NCBI GenBank assembly: GCA_903945175.1
Contig: CAJAUM010000134.1
Location: 17,450-81,449 of the forward strand
Source: an uncultured Bacteroidales bacterium
Lineage (GTDB): Bacteria; Bacteroidota; Bacteroidia; Bacteroidales; FEN-979
DNA: 64,000 nucleotides
Reading direction: 5' to 3'
Part shown: in pieces, positions 16,821-24,594 of the stretch
Layout: every line of letters begins with the position of its first letter
How positions within the stretch are numbered: the first letter of the stretch is position 1
Notes under the pieces: model-generated
The model's input: the letters and a program-made list of their open reading frames with translations, nothing else
What the model was told of the DNA's origin: nothing
Databases searched by the model: none
Translations under genes and position numbers: made by a program

Positions 16821-19439
16821 TTTTCCTCCAAGGATCGCCGTTTTTTTTATTTTTCTGACCATGCCGTCCGGTCGTGAAATTTCAATAAGTAAAATATAAA
16901 AACCCAAAGGCGCCTTGCTACGTGAATCTGTCATGCCATCCCAAATGAAAATTCCTTCACTGCCAGATAAAACATGGTTGGCCAGTTGCCTGGCCAGCCG
17001 CCCCCCCGAATCATATATGCTTATGTTTACCGCACAATCCGGTTCGTTTTTACTGAGGGCGATATGCAGTAAATCATCCCGCCCATCGTTATCAGGAGAA
17101 AAAATATCGGGCGTTATGGTGATTTCCTGGTCTTCGCCTCCCGATGTGAACTTTTGAGAGTTTTGATAGGCCGGTGTGGCAAATCCAACAGTTTCAGCCG
17201 CTGAGTGCCAATTGTTTTTGTCACCCGATGGCATTTCAGAATTGGCTCGCTCCAATGAAACCCCCTCTTTTGTAGACAATAAAGGATAGTGCATTTCGGG
17301 ATCATAACGCATCTTGTCAATGATAGCCAAATCGTCTTTCCTGGCAAGGATTACCGTTCCTGTATCATCTCCGAATGTGGGAAATTCACTCATCCCGACA
17401 ACATCCTCCGGCGCCGGAGATCGATACCTTTCACAAATATCGCCCGGGTTGGAGGTCAGGGCGATGTAATCTCCGGGAAATAACAGGTAACCTGCCGACA
17501 TCAAGGGTTCTGAATTCGGAAGCAACCCGCCTGTCGTGTCGCTGTTAGATAAAACCATTGACCGCATATCGATAATTTTTTCCGACCGGTTGTACAATTC
17601 AACAAATCTTGATCCTCCGCTTGCAGGGTCTGTCAAAATTTCATTGATTATGATATCGTGACACGAAACAGTATCTGGAATAGCAAACCGGATCGAAACA
17701 ACAGAATCGCATCTGTTTCCTGCACAATCTTTCAGGTTGCCCGAAACATGAAGGAGATAGGTGACACCCCTTTCAAACACTTCATTAATACGTAATTGTG
17801 TTGATATAAAATCCGGTGGGCCAGGTGTCACTTTTACAGGGCGCACCTCCCCGTCAGGAAAATCTGCGAATGGACTGATCATCCAGTTTGTCATTCCCAG
17901 CAAAGAAATACTATCCATGGCTTCAGAAAAATAAACTGTCAGTATTGATGAATCTGAAATTACCGCTCTTCCCGGATAGGGATCCACCACATCGGAATTC
18001 GACGAAAAAATTGAATTGCCCCTTCCTGGTGTGCCCCCGGAGGCATCCTTTGAAGCATTCCAGTTTTCACGGCAACCACATGGATTCATCGGATCAATCA
18101 TTTCCAAAGACCACCCTCCCTTTTCCTTGAATGATCCCCTATACCATTCAGGATCGTACGAAACAGCATGGATCACATGACCCTGTGAGTCTTTCAATAC
18201 CAGTGTTGTTCCTTCATTCGACAAGGAGGATGAAGAGGTAAATATAACCGCGCAATTAGCATAATTTATATAGGACGAGTCCTTTACGATGAGCAAATAT
18301 CCTTTGGGTGGCAAAATCAATGCATTGAATGCCTTTGAATAACTGCCATACTTTATGCTCCAATCTTTTAAATTAATTGGAAATTCAGTCCTGTTATATA
18401 ATTCTATAAACTCACCATTCGGCAATTCAACCTGCGGCTCCGGGTCTGCCATGATTTCATGAATAAGGATATCGTATGGTTTTGGCCGGTAGTAGCAAAC
18501 CGGAACAATTGTATCCGGCATTCGGTTCCCAGATTCATCCCTGATGTTTTGAATGCGCAATGAATCAGGCTGGGCCTCTGCCATTACTTCATTAAAAAAC
18601 AGGGTTACAGCAGCCGGCTGATGAATCTCCAACCTGGCTGAATCGGGTCTGGCTCCTGTTGAGCTGATCTGATAATTTCCCGGAATCTCGGCAGATTGTC
18701 TCTGAATCGCTTCGGTAAATGTTAACCGAATTGTTGTTTCTGTCAGAACCTCCTGAGAAACGATTTTTGGTGGCAGGGTGTCCTGGATAATCGGACCAAC
18801 ATAAAAATCATCGAAATAGAATTTTGTTGCGTTACTGGAGGTATACCGGCATAAAATCCCAAACCACCGGGAAAATTGGAATGAATCATCGAAAAAAGAT
18901 CCTTCATGATGATAATTAAACCCGCCTGTTGTGTCAATCAAGGCCTCCCAGGTTCCATCTTCTCCTGAAATAATTTTTACCCTGATAATATTGGTTGAAT
19001 GAGCTGTTTTAAATGATTTAAAACTGAACATTTTTTCAATTATATCACCTGTTTGTTTCATGATGCAAATGGAATCATCCGCGCCACCAACCTGGATAAA
19101 GCAGCCATTTACCTGCGATTGAAGACCGGATGTGTCAGCAGTCAAATAGACCCTTGCATGGTTGTTTGATGAAGTATTAAAGGAAAGTTTCATCCAAAAA
19201 CTCCATTGCGTATTTTTAACCCGGGCATTGGGGGTGGCAAGTACGGAAGTATCTGTGCCCGCCGAACGCAAATGAAGCTGGCTTAAATCATTGATTTCAA
19301 ACTGGGCACCATCTCCCGTCCATACAGGGTTTTCTGTAAAATTCCCATCTGAGAAATCATCTGTCACCTGCCCCGGGGATATGTATGAAATGCACACAAT
19401 GCACACAATGTAAATAGTTCGGGAATATACAATTTTCAT
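16815..19439 (-). CDS. Large exported protein with two lamin-tail domains
   Basis: The 874-residue surface protein has a signal peptide (about 1-24), then a lectin/laminin-like beta-sandwich at about 30-210. Two lamin-tail domains follow, near 320-420 (ILIHEIMADPEPQVELPNGE) and near 590-700 (IIINEILTDPASGGSRFVEL), interspersed with Big_5-like Ig segments (LTFTEAIQRQSAEIPGNYQI and SILTVYFSEAMDSISLLG). The C-terminus is a FlgD-like/CHU_C-type Ig domain (VNISIYDSGGRLARQL to the end). Lamin-tail modules are common in secreted Bacteroidota proteins and are often proposed to aid nuclease or surface anchoring. A 10-bp tandem repeat at 19391-19410 encodes IVCIVC in the signal peptide. No enzymatic motif is seen. 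Confidence 0.8.
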   Translation of the reverse strand: MKIVYSRTIYIVCIVCISYISPGQVTDDFSDGNFTENPVWTGDGAQFEINDLSQLHLRSAGTDTSVLATPNARVKNTQWSFWMKLSFNTSSNNHARVYLTADTSGLQSQVNGCFIQVGGADDSICIMKQTGDIIEKMFSFKSFKTAHSTNIIRVKIISGEDGTWEALIDTTGGFNYHHEGSFFDDSFQFSRWFGILCRYTSSNATKFYFDDFYVGPIIQDTLPPKIVSQEVLTETTIRLTFTEAIQRQSAEIPGNYQISSTGARPDSARLEIHQPAAVTLFFNEVMAEAQPDSLRIQNIRDESGNRMPDTIVPVCYYRPKPYDILIHEIMADPEPQVELPNGEFIELYNRTEFPINLKDWSIKYGSYSKAFNALILPPKGYLLIVKDSSYINYANCAVIFTSSSSLSNEGTTLVLKDSQGHVIHAVSYDPEWYRGSFKEKGGWSLEMIDPMNPCGCRENWNASKDASGGTPGRGNSIFSSNSDVVDPYPGRAVISDSSILTVYFSEAMDSISLLGMTNWMISPFADFPDGEVRPVKVTPGPPDFISTQLRINEVFERGVTYLLHVSGNLKDCAGNRCDSVVSIRFAIPDTVSCHDIIINEILTDPASGGSRFVELYNRSEKIIDMRSMVLSNSDTTGGLLPNSEPLMSAGYLLFPGDYIALTSNPGDICERYRSPAPEDVVGMSEFPTFGDDTGTVILARKDDLAIIDKMRYDPEMHYPLLSTKEGVSLERANSEMPSGDKNNWHSAAETVGFATPAYQNSQKFTSGGEDQEITITPDIFSPDNDGRDDLLHIALSKNEPDCAVNISIYDSGGRLARQLANHVLSGSEGIFIWDGMTDSRSKAPLGFYILLIEISRPDGMVRKIKKTAILGGKL

Positions 19440-19530
19440 ACCTCCTTATTTTCTGCTTAATCGGGAATTCTTAAAAAGGTGACTGTTGTGTTGATAAAAA
19501 GTTCAAGCTGGTTTTCGCTATTTTTTCCCC

Positions 19531-19538
19531 TATCTTTG
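19531..19538 (+). promoter_or_regulatory. -7 promoter element for asd
   Basis: TATCTTTG is an exact, canonical Bacteroidota -7 element, 16 bases before the asd ATG. Confidence 0.65.
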
Positions 19539-19554
19539 CCAAAAATCATCTAAT

Positions 19555-20550
19555 ATGAAACTGGCAGTTGTCGGTGCAACCGGCCTTGTTGGAAGAGAAA
19601 TCCTGAAGGTTCTTGGTGAGCGAAAAATCTTTCCCACCCCGCTAATTCCTGTCGCTTCCCAAAAATCTGCAGGACTTCCACTCACATTCAACAACCATCG
19701 TTATTTTATTCACACCCACGAACAGGCTATAGCAGAAAAGCCCGATATGGCTATATTTTCTGCCGGTTCCGGTACCTCAAGGGAATGGGCTCCGCGGTAT
19801 GCAGATGCAGGCATTACCGTAATAGATAATTCATCCGCATGGCGCATGGATCCGGAAGTTCCGCTGATTGTTCCCGAAATCAATGCATCCATCCTGACCA
19901 GGGATCATAAGATCATAGCCAACCCAAACTGCTCCACGATACAACTTGTGTTGGTTTTAGCACCCCTTCATGCAAAATACAAAATCAAACGAATTGTAGC
20001 ATCCACCTACCAATCCGTTACCGGTACCGGAGCCAAGGCAGTCAGGCAACTTGAAAACGAACGCAGGGGGATAAAAGGAGAAATGGCTTACCCTTACCCC
20101 ATCGATCTGAACCTTTTTCCGCATGGTGGCGATTTCCTTGAAAACGGATATACCACCGAAGAGATGAAACTGGTGAATGAAACCCATAAAATCCTTGATG
20201 ATAATTCAATCAGAATTACAGCTACCATCGTCAGGGTTCCTGTTATGGGCGGCCATTCTGAGGCCGTTAACATAGAATTTGAACATGCGTTTTCACTCAG
20301 CGAAGTTGTTTCCCTTCTTCACTGTACCCCCGGAATAATCCTCCGCGATGATGTTAAAAATAATATCTACCCCATGCCCATCGAAGCTGCAGGCAAAGAT
20401 GAGGTTTTCGTTGGAAGGATCCGCCGTGATGAATCACAGCCCAATGCCCTAAACCTCTTTATTGTCGCAGACAATTTAAGAAAGGGGGCCGCTACAAACG
20501 CTGTCCAGATTGCCGAATTCCTTGAATCAAACGGACTTCTTCGTTGTTGA
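19555..20550 (+). CDS. asd: Aspartate-semialdehyde dehydrogenase
   Basis: A 331-residue NADP-dependent enzyme that reduces aspartyl-4-phosphate to aspartate semialdehyde, the branch point to lysine/diaminopimelate, threonine and methionine. The dinucleotide-binding motif VVGATGLVGREIL is at residues 5-17, the catalytic cysteine is Cys126 in ANPNCSTIQ, and the conserved substrate-binding His falls in VPVMGGHSEAVN (near residue 232). Length and layout are those of the bacterial family. The gene stands alone, with its own promoter, between the lamin-tail gene and the Crp/Fnr regulator. Confidence 0.96.
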   Translation: MKLAVVGATGLVGREILKVLGERKIFPTPLIPVASQKSAGLPLTFNNHRYFIHTHEQAIAEKPDMAIFSAGSGTSREWAPRYADAGITVIDNSSAWRMDPEVPLIVPEINASILTRDHKIIANPNCSTIQLVLVLAPLHAKYKIKRIVASTYQSVTGTGAKAVRQLENERRGIKGEMAYPYPIDLNLFPHGGDFLENGYTTEEMKLVNETHKILDDNSIRITATIVRVPVMGGHSEAVNIEFEHAFSLSEVVSLLHCTPGIILRDDVKNNIYPMPIEAAGKDEVFVGRIRRDESQPNALNLFIVADNLRKGAATNAVQIAEFLESNGLLRC

Positions 20551-20590
20551 TATATCTCAATTTTCTGATTGATTAAAAAGGCGTAAAAGA

Positions 20591-20604
20591 TTGCTTTATA
20601 TCAA
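20591..20604 (+). promoter_or_regulatory. FNR/CRP-like palindrome in the regulator's own promoter
   Basis: The 14-mer TTGCTTTATATCAA differs from TTGAT-N4-ATCAA at one position. It occupies the expected -33 region of the promoter whose -7 element is at 20613-20620. Binding there would block the polymerase, so negative autoregulation is the natural reading (inference). Confidence 0.45.
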
Positions 20605-20612
20605 TTTAGTGT

Positions 20613-20620
20613 TATCTTTG
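20613..20620 (+). promoter_or_regulatory. -7 promoter element for the Crp/Fnr gene
   Basis: TATCTTTG is an exact canonical -7 element. A TTG at 20591-20593, 19 bases upstream, could serve as a degenerate -33. Confidence 0.65.
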
Positions 20621-20658
20621 TCTGCTTAACCAAAATTTGTTACGAGCAGACAACCCTG

Positions 20659-21354
20659 ATGGTAAACAAAATTCATCATAACTCCAATTGCGCCGAATGT
20701 AACTGCAAAGCCTCCATTTTTAGTAATTTGAGCCCCCTTGAACTTGAATTGATCAACAGCAGCCGTTTCCAGGTAAGCTATAAAGCAGGCGAGATTATCT
20801 TTAAGCAGGGGACGCCCTCCCCCTATTTTGTTTGTGTCACCTCCGGGCTAGCCAAAATATATATTGAGGGATACGGAAAGAATCTGATCCTGGCTTTGAT
20901 TAAGCCGATTGATTATATTTTCGGCCCCGGAATCTACGTCGATAACCGTCACTACTATTCTGCTGCTGCCGTCGAAGATTGTACTGCTTGTCTTGTGGAT
21001 GTAACCATATTTAAAAAATTGATTCGCGAAAACCCAGATTTTGCTGAAGAATTCATTAAACGGGTCTCACTGCAGTCGATCTTTAACTTCGACCAGGTGA
21101 TCAGTCTTACCCAAAAACAGATGCATGGGCGCATTGCCGATGTGATATTTTATCTATCAGATAAGATTTACTGCCAGAACCCATTTGAAATGACCATCTC
21201 CCGTCAGGACCTCGCCGACCTCTCCGGAATGTCGAAAGAGAGCGCCATCCGGATTTTAAAAGAGTTTAAGGAGGAGGGAATTCTTACAACCTCAGGGAAT
21301 ACAATGGAAATCCTCAATTCAAAACAACTTCGGCAGATTAGTGAGACTGGCTGA
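20659..21354 (+). CDS. Crp/Fnr-family transcriptional regulator with N-terminal cysteines
   Basis: The 231-residue regulator has a cyclic-nucleotide-binding-like beta-barrel (about 28-130), a dimerisation helix (about 135-160) and a winged helix-turn-helix (MTISRQDLADLSGMSKESAIRILKEF, about 178-203). The recognition helix SKESAIR resembles the E/S-R pattern of FNR, which reads TTGAT half-sites. Cys11, Cys14 and Cys16 at the N-terminus, plus Cys108 and Cys111 in the barrel, could ligate an oxygen- or NO-sensitive Fe-S cluster as in FNR. The spacing differs from E. coli FNR, so this is inference. It stands directly before the cytochrome island and is its likely controller. Confidence 0.85.
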   Translation: MVNKIHHNSNCAECNCKASIFSNLSPLELELINSSRFQVSYKAGEIIFKQGTPSPYFVCVTSGLAKIYIEGYGKNLILALIKPIDYIFGPGIYVDNRHYYSAAAVEDCTACLVDVTIFKKLIRENPDFAEEFIKRVSLQSIFNFDQVISLTQKQMHGRIADVIFYLSDKIYCQNPFEMTISRQDLADLSGMSKESAIRILKEFKEEGILTTSGNTMEILNSKQLRQISETG

Positions 21355-21534
21355 TATTCGCTTCACGTCCATGTTGATGTTTTTCCGATTTTCTCTCCTG
21401 CTTTTTCTCTTTCCAATACACATGTAACGATATAGGTATTGATATATAATTCACAACAAAGGCCTTATTATTGTTCTGATTTTTACATTTAACCTCTTTT
21501 TCTCAGCTCCTGCAAGTTTGTTTTTATACAAAAA

Positions 21535-21548
21535 TTGATATATGTCAA
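21535..21548 (+). promoter_or_regulatory. FNR-like box 1 upstream of the multiheme lipoprotein gene
   Basis: TTGATATATGTCAA is a 14-bp near-perfect inverted repeat that fits TTGAT-N4-ATCAA with one change. Its centre is 21 bp, two helical turns, from box 2. Confidence 0.55.
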
Positions 21549-21555
21549 CGAAGAA

Positions 21556-21569
21556 TTGACAAATGTCAG
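21556..21569 (+). promoter_or_regulatory. FNR-like box 2 upstream of the multiheme lipoprotein gene
   Basis: TTGACAAATGTCAG contains the perfect palindrome arms TGAC and GTCA around AAAT. It lies on the same face of the helix as box 1 and about 75 bases before the predicted transcription start, a distance compatible with class-I activation. Confidence 0.55.
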
Positions 21570-21624
21570 TTATTATATTAACAAATCTCACCATTTTATT
21601 AACACAGCCATCCATAATCTTCGA

Positions 21625-21632
21625 TATTTTTG
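21625..21632 (+). promoter_or_regulatory. -7 promoter element for the multiheme lipoprotein gene
   Basis: TATTTTTG matches TAnnTTTG and is the only such match in the 345-base gap at 21355-21699. The rest of that gap is AT-rich and holds the two FNR-like boxes. I see no gene or RNA in it. Confidence 0.5.
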
Positions 21633-21699
21633 TCTCTGAAACTATTTGCACAAGTTGTCAGCTGTAAAATCCTATTTATTAACAAAAACTGTAAGAGTT

Positions 21700-23058
21700 A
21701 TGAAAAATGTACAAAAGTTATTTTATGTTGTCGGTTTGATTTTCATGGTTGTAAGTTTAACCTTTACTTCCTGTACCAAGGAAGGCCCCCAAGGCCCCCA
21801 GGGTGCCCAAGGCCCTATCGGTAAAGATGGCACCCCCGGTAAGGATGGTGGTGAATCCTGCAAACAATGCCATGCAAAAGCCGTTGTCGACGCAATTGCT
21901 GTTGAATTCCAGATGTCAAAGCACTTCTGGGGCGCTGCCGCCTTCGAAGAAGCTGGAAACACATCCTGTGGTCCCTGTCACGAACAAAAAGCATATGTCT
22001 ATGTTTGTGAGAACAACACGCCAGCAACATTTACCTTTAAAGGTGGTAAATGGGTTAATGACTATGCAACAAACGCTGCCAATGCAATTGGTGAGATCGG
22101 TTGCTTTACCTGTCACACCAATCTTCACACCACGTATGGTATGTCTGATCTGGCACTTACCTCTGTAGCTCCGGTTCCCATGACAATGTGGGGTGGCGCC
22201 AAAACCATCGACCTGCAACAGGGTGGTGGCAAGAGCAACTTGTGCGTAAAATGTCACCAGCCGCGTCCGCTCACCTGCGGAAACGATCCTGCCGGCAGAT
22301 TACTCAATTATGACTCTGTTAAGAATTTTCCGACTGCCGTTATGTACGACAGTGCTACCGGTGCGAAAAACACGATGTTAAAACCCTCTTACAGAATGCA
22401 CATTCACTACGGTGCGATCAGTGGCGTATATGCAGGGGTAGGAGCAATCGAATATCCTGGTACCCGTACCTATTCCAATTCACCCCATACCACGGTTGCT
22501 ACCTGTCAGGATTGCCATATGGCCGGTCCAATGACCGGTATCGCAGGGGGACATGCTTTCAATATGAGAAACGCAAAAGAATCCGCGTTAAGTTCAGGTA
22601 CAACCTGGAACTTCAATGGTTGTAACATAACAGACTGTCACGCAGCAAACCCGATTGATGCCAATTCAGCCAAATTCAAGGATGTAAGGGCTGAAGTTAA
22701 AACTTTGCTTGATGCACTGGCTGCAAAAATTAACGCTTGCGGTGGTGGAAATGACATTCTTCACAAAGATGCGAGCGCAGCCAATCTATGGGCCGGTGTC
22801 ACAACCAAGAATTATGATGGCTATCTCGATATTTATAGTTCTTCAACAAATCCGCTTGGATACTGGAGAGATCCTTATAATACAAGTGCTGCCAACATGG
22901 CAAAACCAAAATTCCCCAAATTACTGATGGTTCAAACAGGTGCCCTTATCAACTTCCAGTTCTGTTTAAGGGAGTACAGCTTAGGTATTCATAATACCCA
23001 ATATGTAAAAGCCCTGTTAACCAATTCTGTTGAAGCTCTGAATGCAGCTGGTCTGTAA
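21700..23058 (+). CDS. Hexaheme c-type cytochrome lipoprotein with collagen-like repeat
   Basis: From the ATG at 21700 the product is 452 residues. The signal peptide ends in a relaxed lipobox with acylated Cys25. Residues 29-50 then form seven Gly-X-Y triplets (Gly at 29, 32, 35, 38, 41, 44, 47 and 50), a short collagen-like stalk. Heme motifs follow: CKQCH (54-58), CGPCH (90-94), CFTCH (135-139), CVKCH (182-186), CQDCH (269-273) and an expanded CNITDCH (308-314). The C-terminal YSLGIHNTQYVKALL is a motif seen in multiheme reductases. No CXXCK of NrfA is present. It is probably an outer-membrane, periplasmic-facing or surface-exposed electron carrier. The frame extends to 21646, but the signal peptide sets the start. 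Confidence 0.88.
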   Translation: MKNVQKLFYVVGLIFMVVSLTFTSCTKEGPQGPQGAQGPIGKDGTPGKDGGESCKQCHAKAVVDAIAVEFQMSKHFWGAAAFEEAGNTSCGPCHEQKAYVYVCENNTPATFTFKGGKWVNDYATNAANAIGEIGCFTCHTNLHTTYGMSDLALTSVAPVPMTMWGGAKTIDLQQGGGKSNLCVKCHQPRPLTCGNDPAGRLLNYDSVKNFPTAVMYDSATGAKNTMLKPSYRMHIHYGAISGVYAGVGAIEYPGTRTYSNSPHTTVATCQDCHMAGPMTGIAGGHAFNMRNAKESALSSGTTWNFNGCNITDCHAANPIDANSAKFKDVRAEVKTLLDALAAKINACGGGNDILHKDASAANLWAGVTTKNYDGYLDIYSSSTNPLGYWRDPYNTSAANMAKPKFPKLLMVQTGALINFQFCLREYSLGIHNTQYVKALLTNSVEALNAAGL

Positions 23059-23071
23059 AATGATCTGATTA

Positions 23072-23113
23072 ATCAAAAAAAGGCTTCAGAGATCCTGAAG
23101 CCTTTTTTTGATT
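23072..23113 (+). terminator. Intrinsic terminator after the hexaheme lipoprotein gene
   Basis: A perfect 18-bp inverted repeat (AATCAAAAAAAGGCTTCAG paired with its complement) has a 5-base loop and a seven-T run. It separates the hexaheme gene from the rest of the island, whose next gene appears to have its own promoter at 23113-23120. Confidence 0.88.
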
Positions 23114-23120
23114 AATTTTG
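23113..23120 (+). promoter_or_regulatory. -7 promoter element for the monoheme lipoprotein gene
   Basis: TAATTTTG matches TAnnTTTG and starts at the foot of the preceding terminator, 60 bases before the ATG. A GTTG-N6-CAAC inverted repeat lies just downstream at 23133-23146. Confidence 0.4.
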
Positions 23121-23179
23121 AATAGTAGATCTGTTGAAAAGACAACACCCCTAATCCTCAAACCCTTAAAATAAAATAT

Positions 23180-23560
23180 ATGCAAAAGCTTAAATGGATC
23201 AATCTGATTGTCGTTGTGATAGGAATTTTTCTGTTTGGTGCATGTGAATATGCCACCATACAGCCTGATGCACCTATTCCCCCCCCCCCTCCTGGTGATT
23301 CTACCAGTTATTCACTTAAGGTACAACCCATCTTTGATAGCAAATGTTTATTATGTCATTCCGGAAATCAAATACCTGACCTGCGTTCAGGCAGATCGTA
23401 CCAAAGCCTGATGGATAACAACATGGTCGTTAAGTCTAATTCTGCTGAGAGTGTTTTGTATAAAAAAATTCTCCCGGGAGCAAGCATGAATATGTATTGT
23501 AGTTCCACAGAAATCTCGACCATCAAGTTCTGGATCGATGAAGGAGCAAAGAACAATTAG
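23180..23560 (+). CDS. Monoheme cytochrome lipoprotein with poly-proline/poly-C tract
   Basis: The 126-residue lipoprotein has lipobox LFGAC (acylated Cys22). A proline-rich linker of five consecutive Pro follows, encoded partly by eleven consecutive C bases (23279-23289). The rest is a small cytochrome domain of planctomycete-cytochrome type: VQPIFDSKCLLCHSG with one heme motif, ending in ISTIKFWIDEGAKNN. In related proteins this domain is fused to diverse partners, and here it stands alone. The poly-C run makes the gene a candidate for slipped-strand switching. It lies between the hexaheme lipoprotein and the outer-membrane barrel genes, so it is probably part of the same outer-membrane redox system. 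Confidence 0.82.
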   Translation: MQKLKWINLIVVVIGIFLFGACEYATIQPDAPIPPPPPGDSTSYSLKVQPIFDSKCLLCHSGNQIPDLRSGRSYQSLMDNNMVVKSNSAESVLYKKILPGASMNMYCSSTEISTIKFWIDEGAKNN

Positions 23561-23600
23561 ACACGGCATGAAAAAAACATTCACTAAAAACACGAAAACA

Positions 23601-24557
23601 ATGCACACATTTATATTTTCTTCGAAAAAGATGATCCTTGGCCTTGTATTTATTTTCCTCGGTTTAGGGACAATTATGGCGCAGGACTCCATTCCTGCAG
23701 AGCCGGAAATAACACAGAAACCATTGGCTAAACCTGCATTTGAAAGCGGAATCTGTATGGATAACATAACGGTAGCGTTGCCATCGGCCCATACGCTCGA
23801 ATTTGTACTGCAACACCGTTTTGGCACCATCCAGCAAAAATGGTCCGACCTTTTCGGCCTGTGGGGCGCCTCCAATATTCGTTTGGGGTTGAACTTCACC
23901 ATCACCAAAAACCTGATGGTCGGGTTGGGAACTACAAAAAATAACCGCCTACAGGATTTTCAGTTAAAATATGTCTTTGCCCATCAACGTAAAGGGGGAT
24001 TCCCATTGACCATTGCCTACTATTTTGACTTGTCGCTGAATGCATTGAGCAGCGATAATAACAAGTTCGGGGCAGAGTACAAATTTATTGACCGGCTGAC
24101 CTACTACAACGAGTTTTTATTTGCCCGAAGGTTTTGTAAGGAATTTTCAGCACAGATTGGTATTAGTTATACCCACATCAATAAAACGGATGGGAAAGTC
24201 GACACCAGCCAGAATGTTGTGGGGAATGATGCATTGGCCTTTTCACTGCTTGGTCGGCTTAAGTTAAGCCCTCAATCATCTATTGTGTTGTCATATACGC
24301 AACCCATTATATTAAATTACGATCCGGCTTTTATTGTCAGGGCCGGAAAGAACTGGATGGAAATCCCGAAAAACAAGGCTCCTTATGCCAATATTTCTCT
24401 GGGTTGGGAGGTTTCAACAAGTACCCACGCATTTCATGTATACATTTCGGCAGCACAGGGCATTCTTCCTTCAGAAGTCGTAATGCATAATACCAACAAC
24501 TTTTTTGATGGCTTTATTCTTGTAGGGTTCAATCTTACCCGTTTATGGAGTTTTTAA
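23601..24557 (+). CDS. DUF5777-family outer-membrane beta-barrel protein
   Basis: The product is about 318 residues from the Met at 23601 (alternatives at 23538 and 23568). A signal peptide ending MAQDS leads into alternating amphipathic strands typical of a barrel (NIRLGLNFTITKNLMVGLG, FNLTRLWSF at the C-terminus with terminal Phe). The LPSAHTLEFVLQHRFG start is characteristic of DUF5777 proteins, which often lie beside cytochrome c genes in Bacteroidota. It could be a porin for a soluble substrate, or the sheath that lets the adjacent heme lipoproteins conduct electrons through the outer membrane, as MtrB/PCC barrels do. The latter is inference without sequence homology to MtrB. Confidence 0.8.
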   Translation: MHTFIFSSKKMILGLVFIFLGLGTIMAQDSIPAEPEITQKPLAKPAFESGICMDNITVALPSAHTLEFVLQHRFGTIQQKWSDLFGLWGASNIRLGLNFTITKNLMVGLGTTKNNRLQDFQLKYVFAHQRKGGFPLTIAYYFDLSLNALSSDNNKFGAEYKFIDRLTYYNEFLFARRFCKEFSAQIGISYTHINKTDGKVDTSQNVVGNDALAFSLLGRLKLSPQSSIVLSYTQPIILNYDPAFIVRAGKNWMEIPKNKAPYANISLGWEVSTSTHAFHVYISAAQGILPSEVVMHNTNNFFDGFILVGFNLTRLWSF

Positions 24558-24594
24558 CCAACTATATTATTGTTTAACCTAAATTTTATTGATT

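Noticed and set aside
17001..17007. Seven-C run in the lamin-tail gene as a phase switch
   Set aside because: It is shorter than known slippage-prone tracts. The eleven-C tract at 23279-23289 is a better case.
19440..19448. Shine-Dalgarno-like TAAGGAGG before the lamin-tail gene
   Set aside because: It is only one base from the ATG, too close to work as a ribosome-binding site, and most genes here lack such sites.
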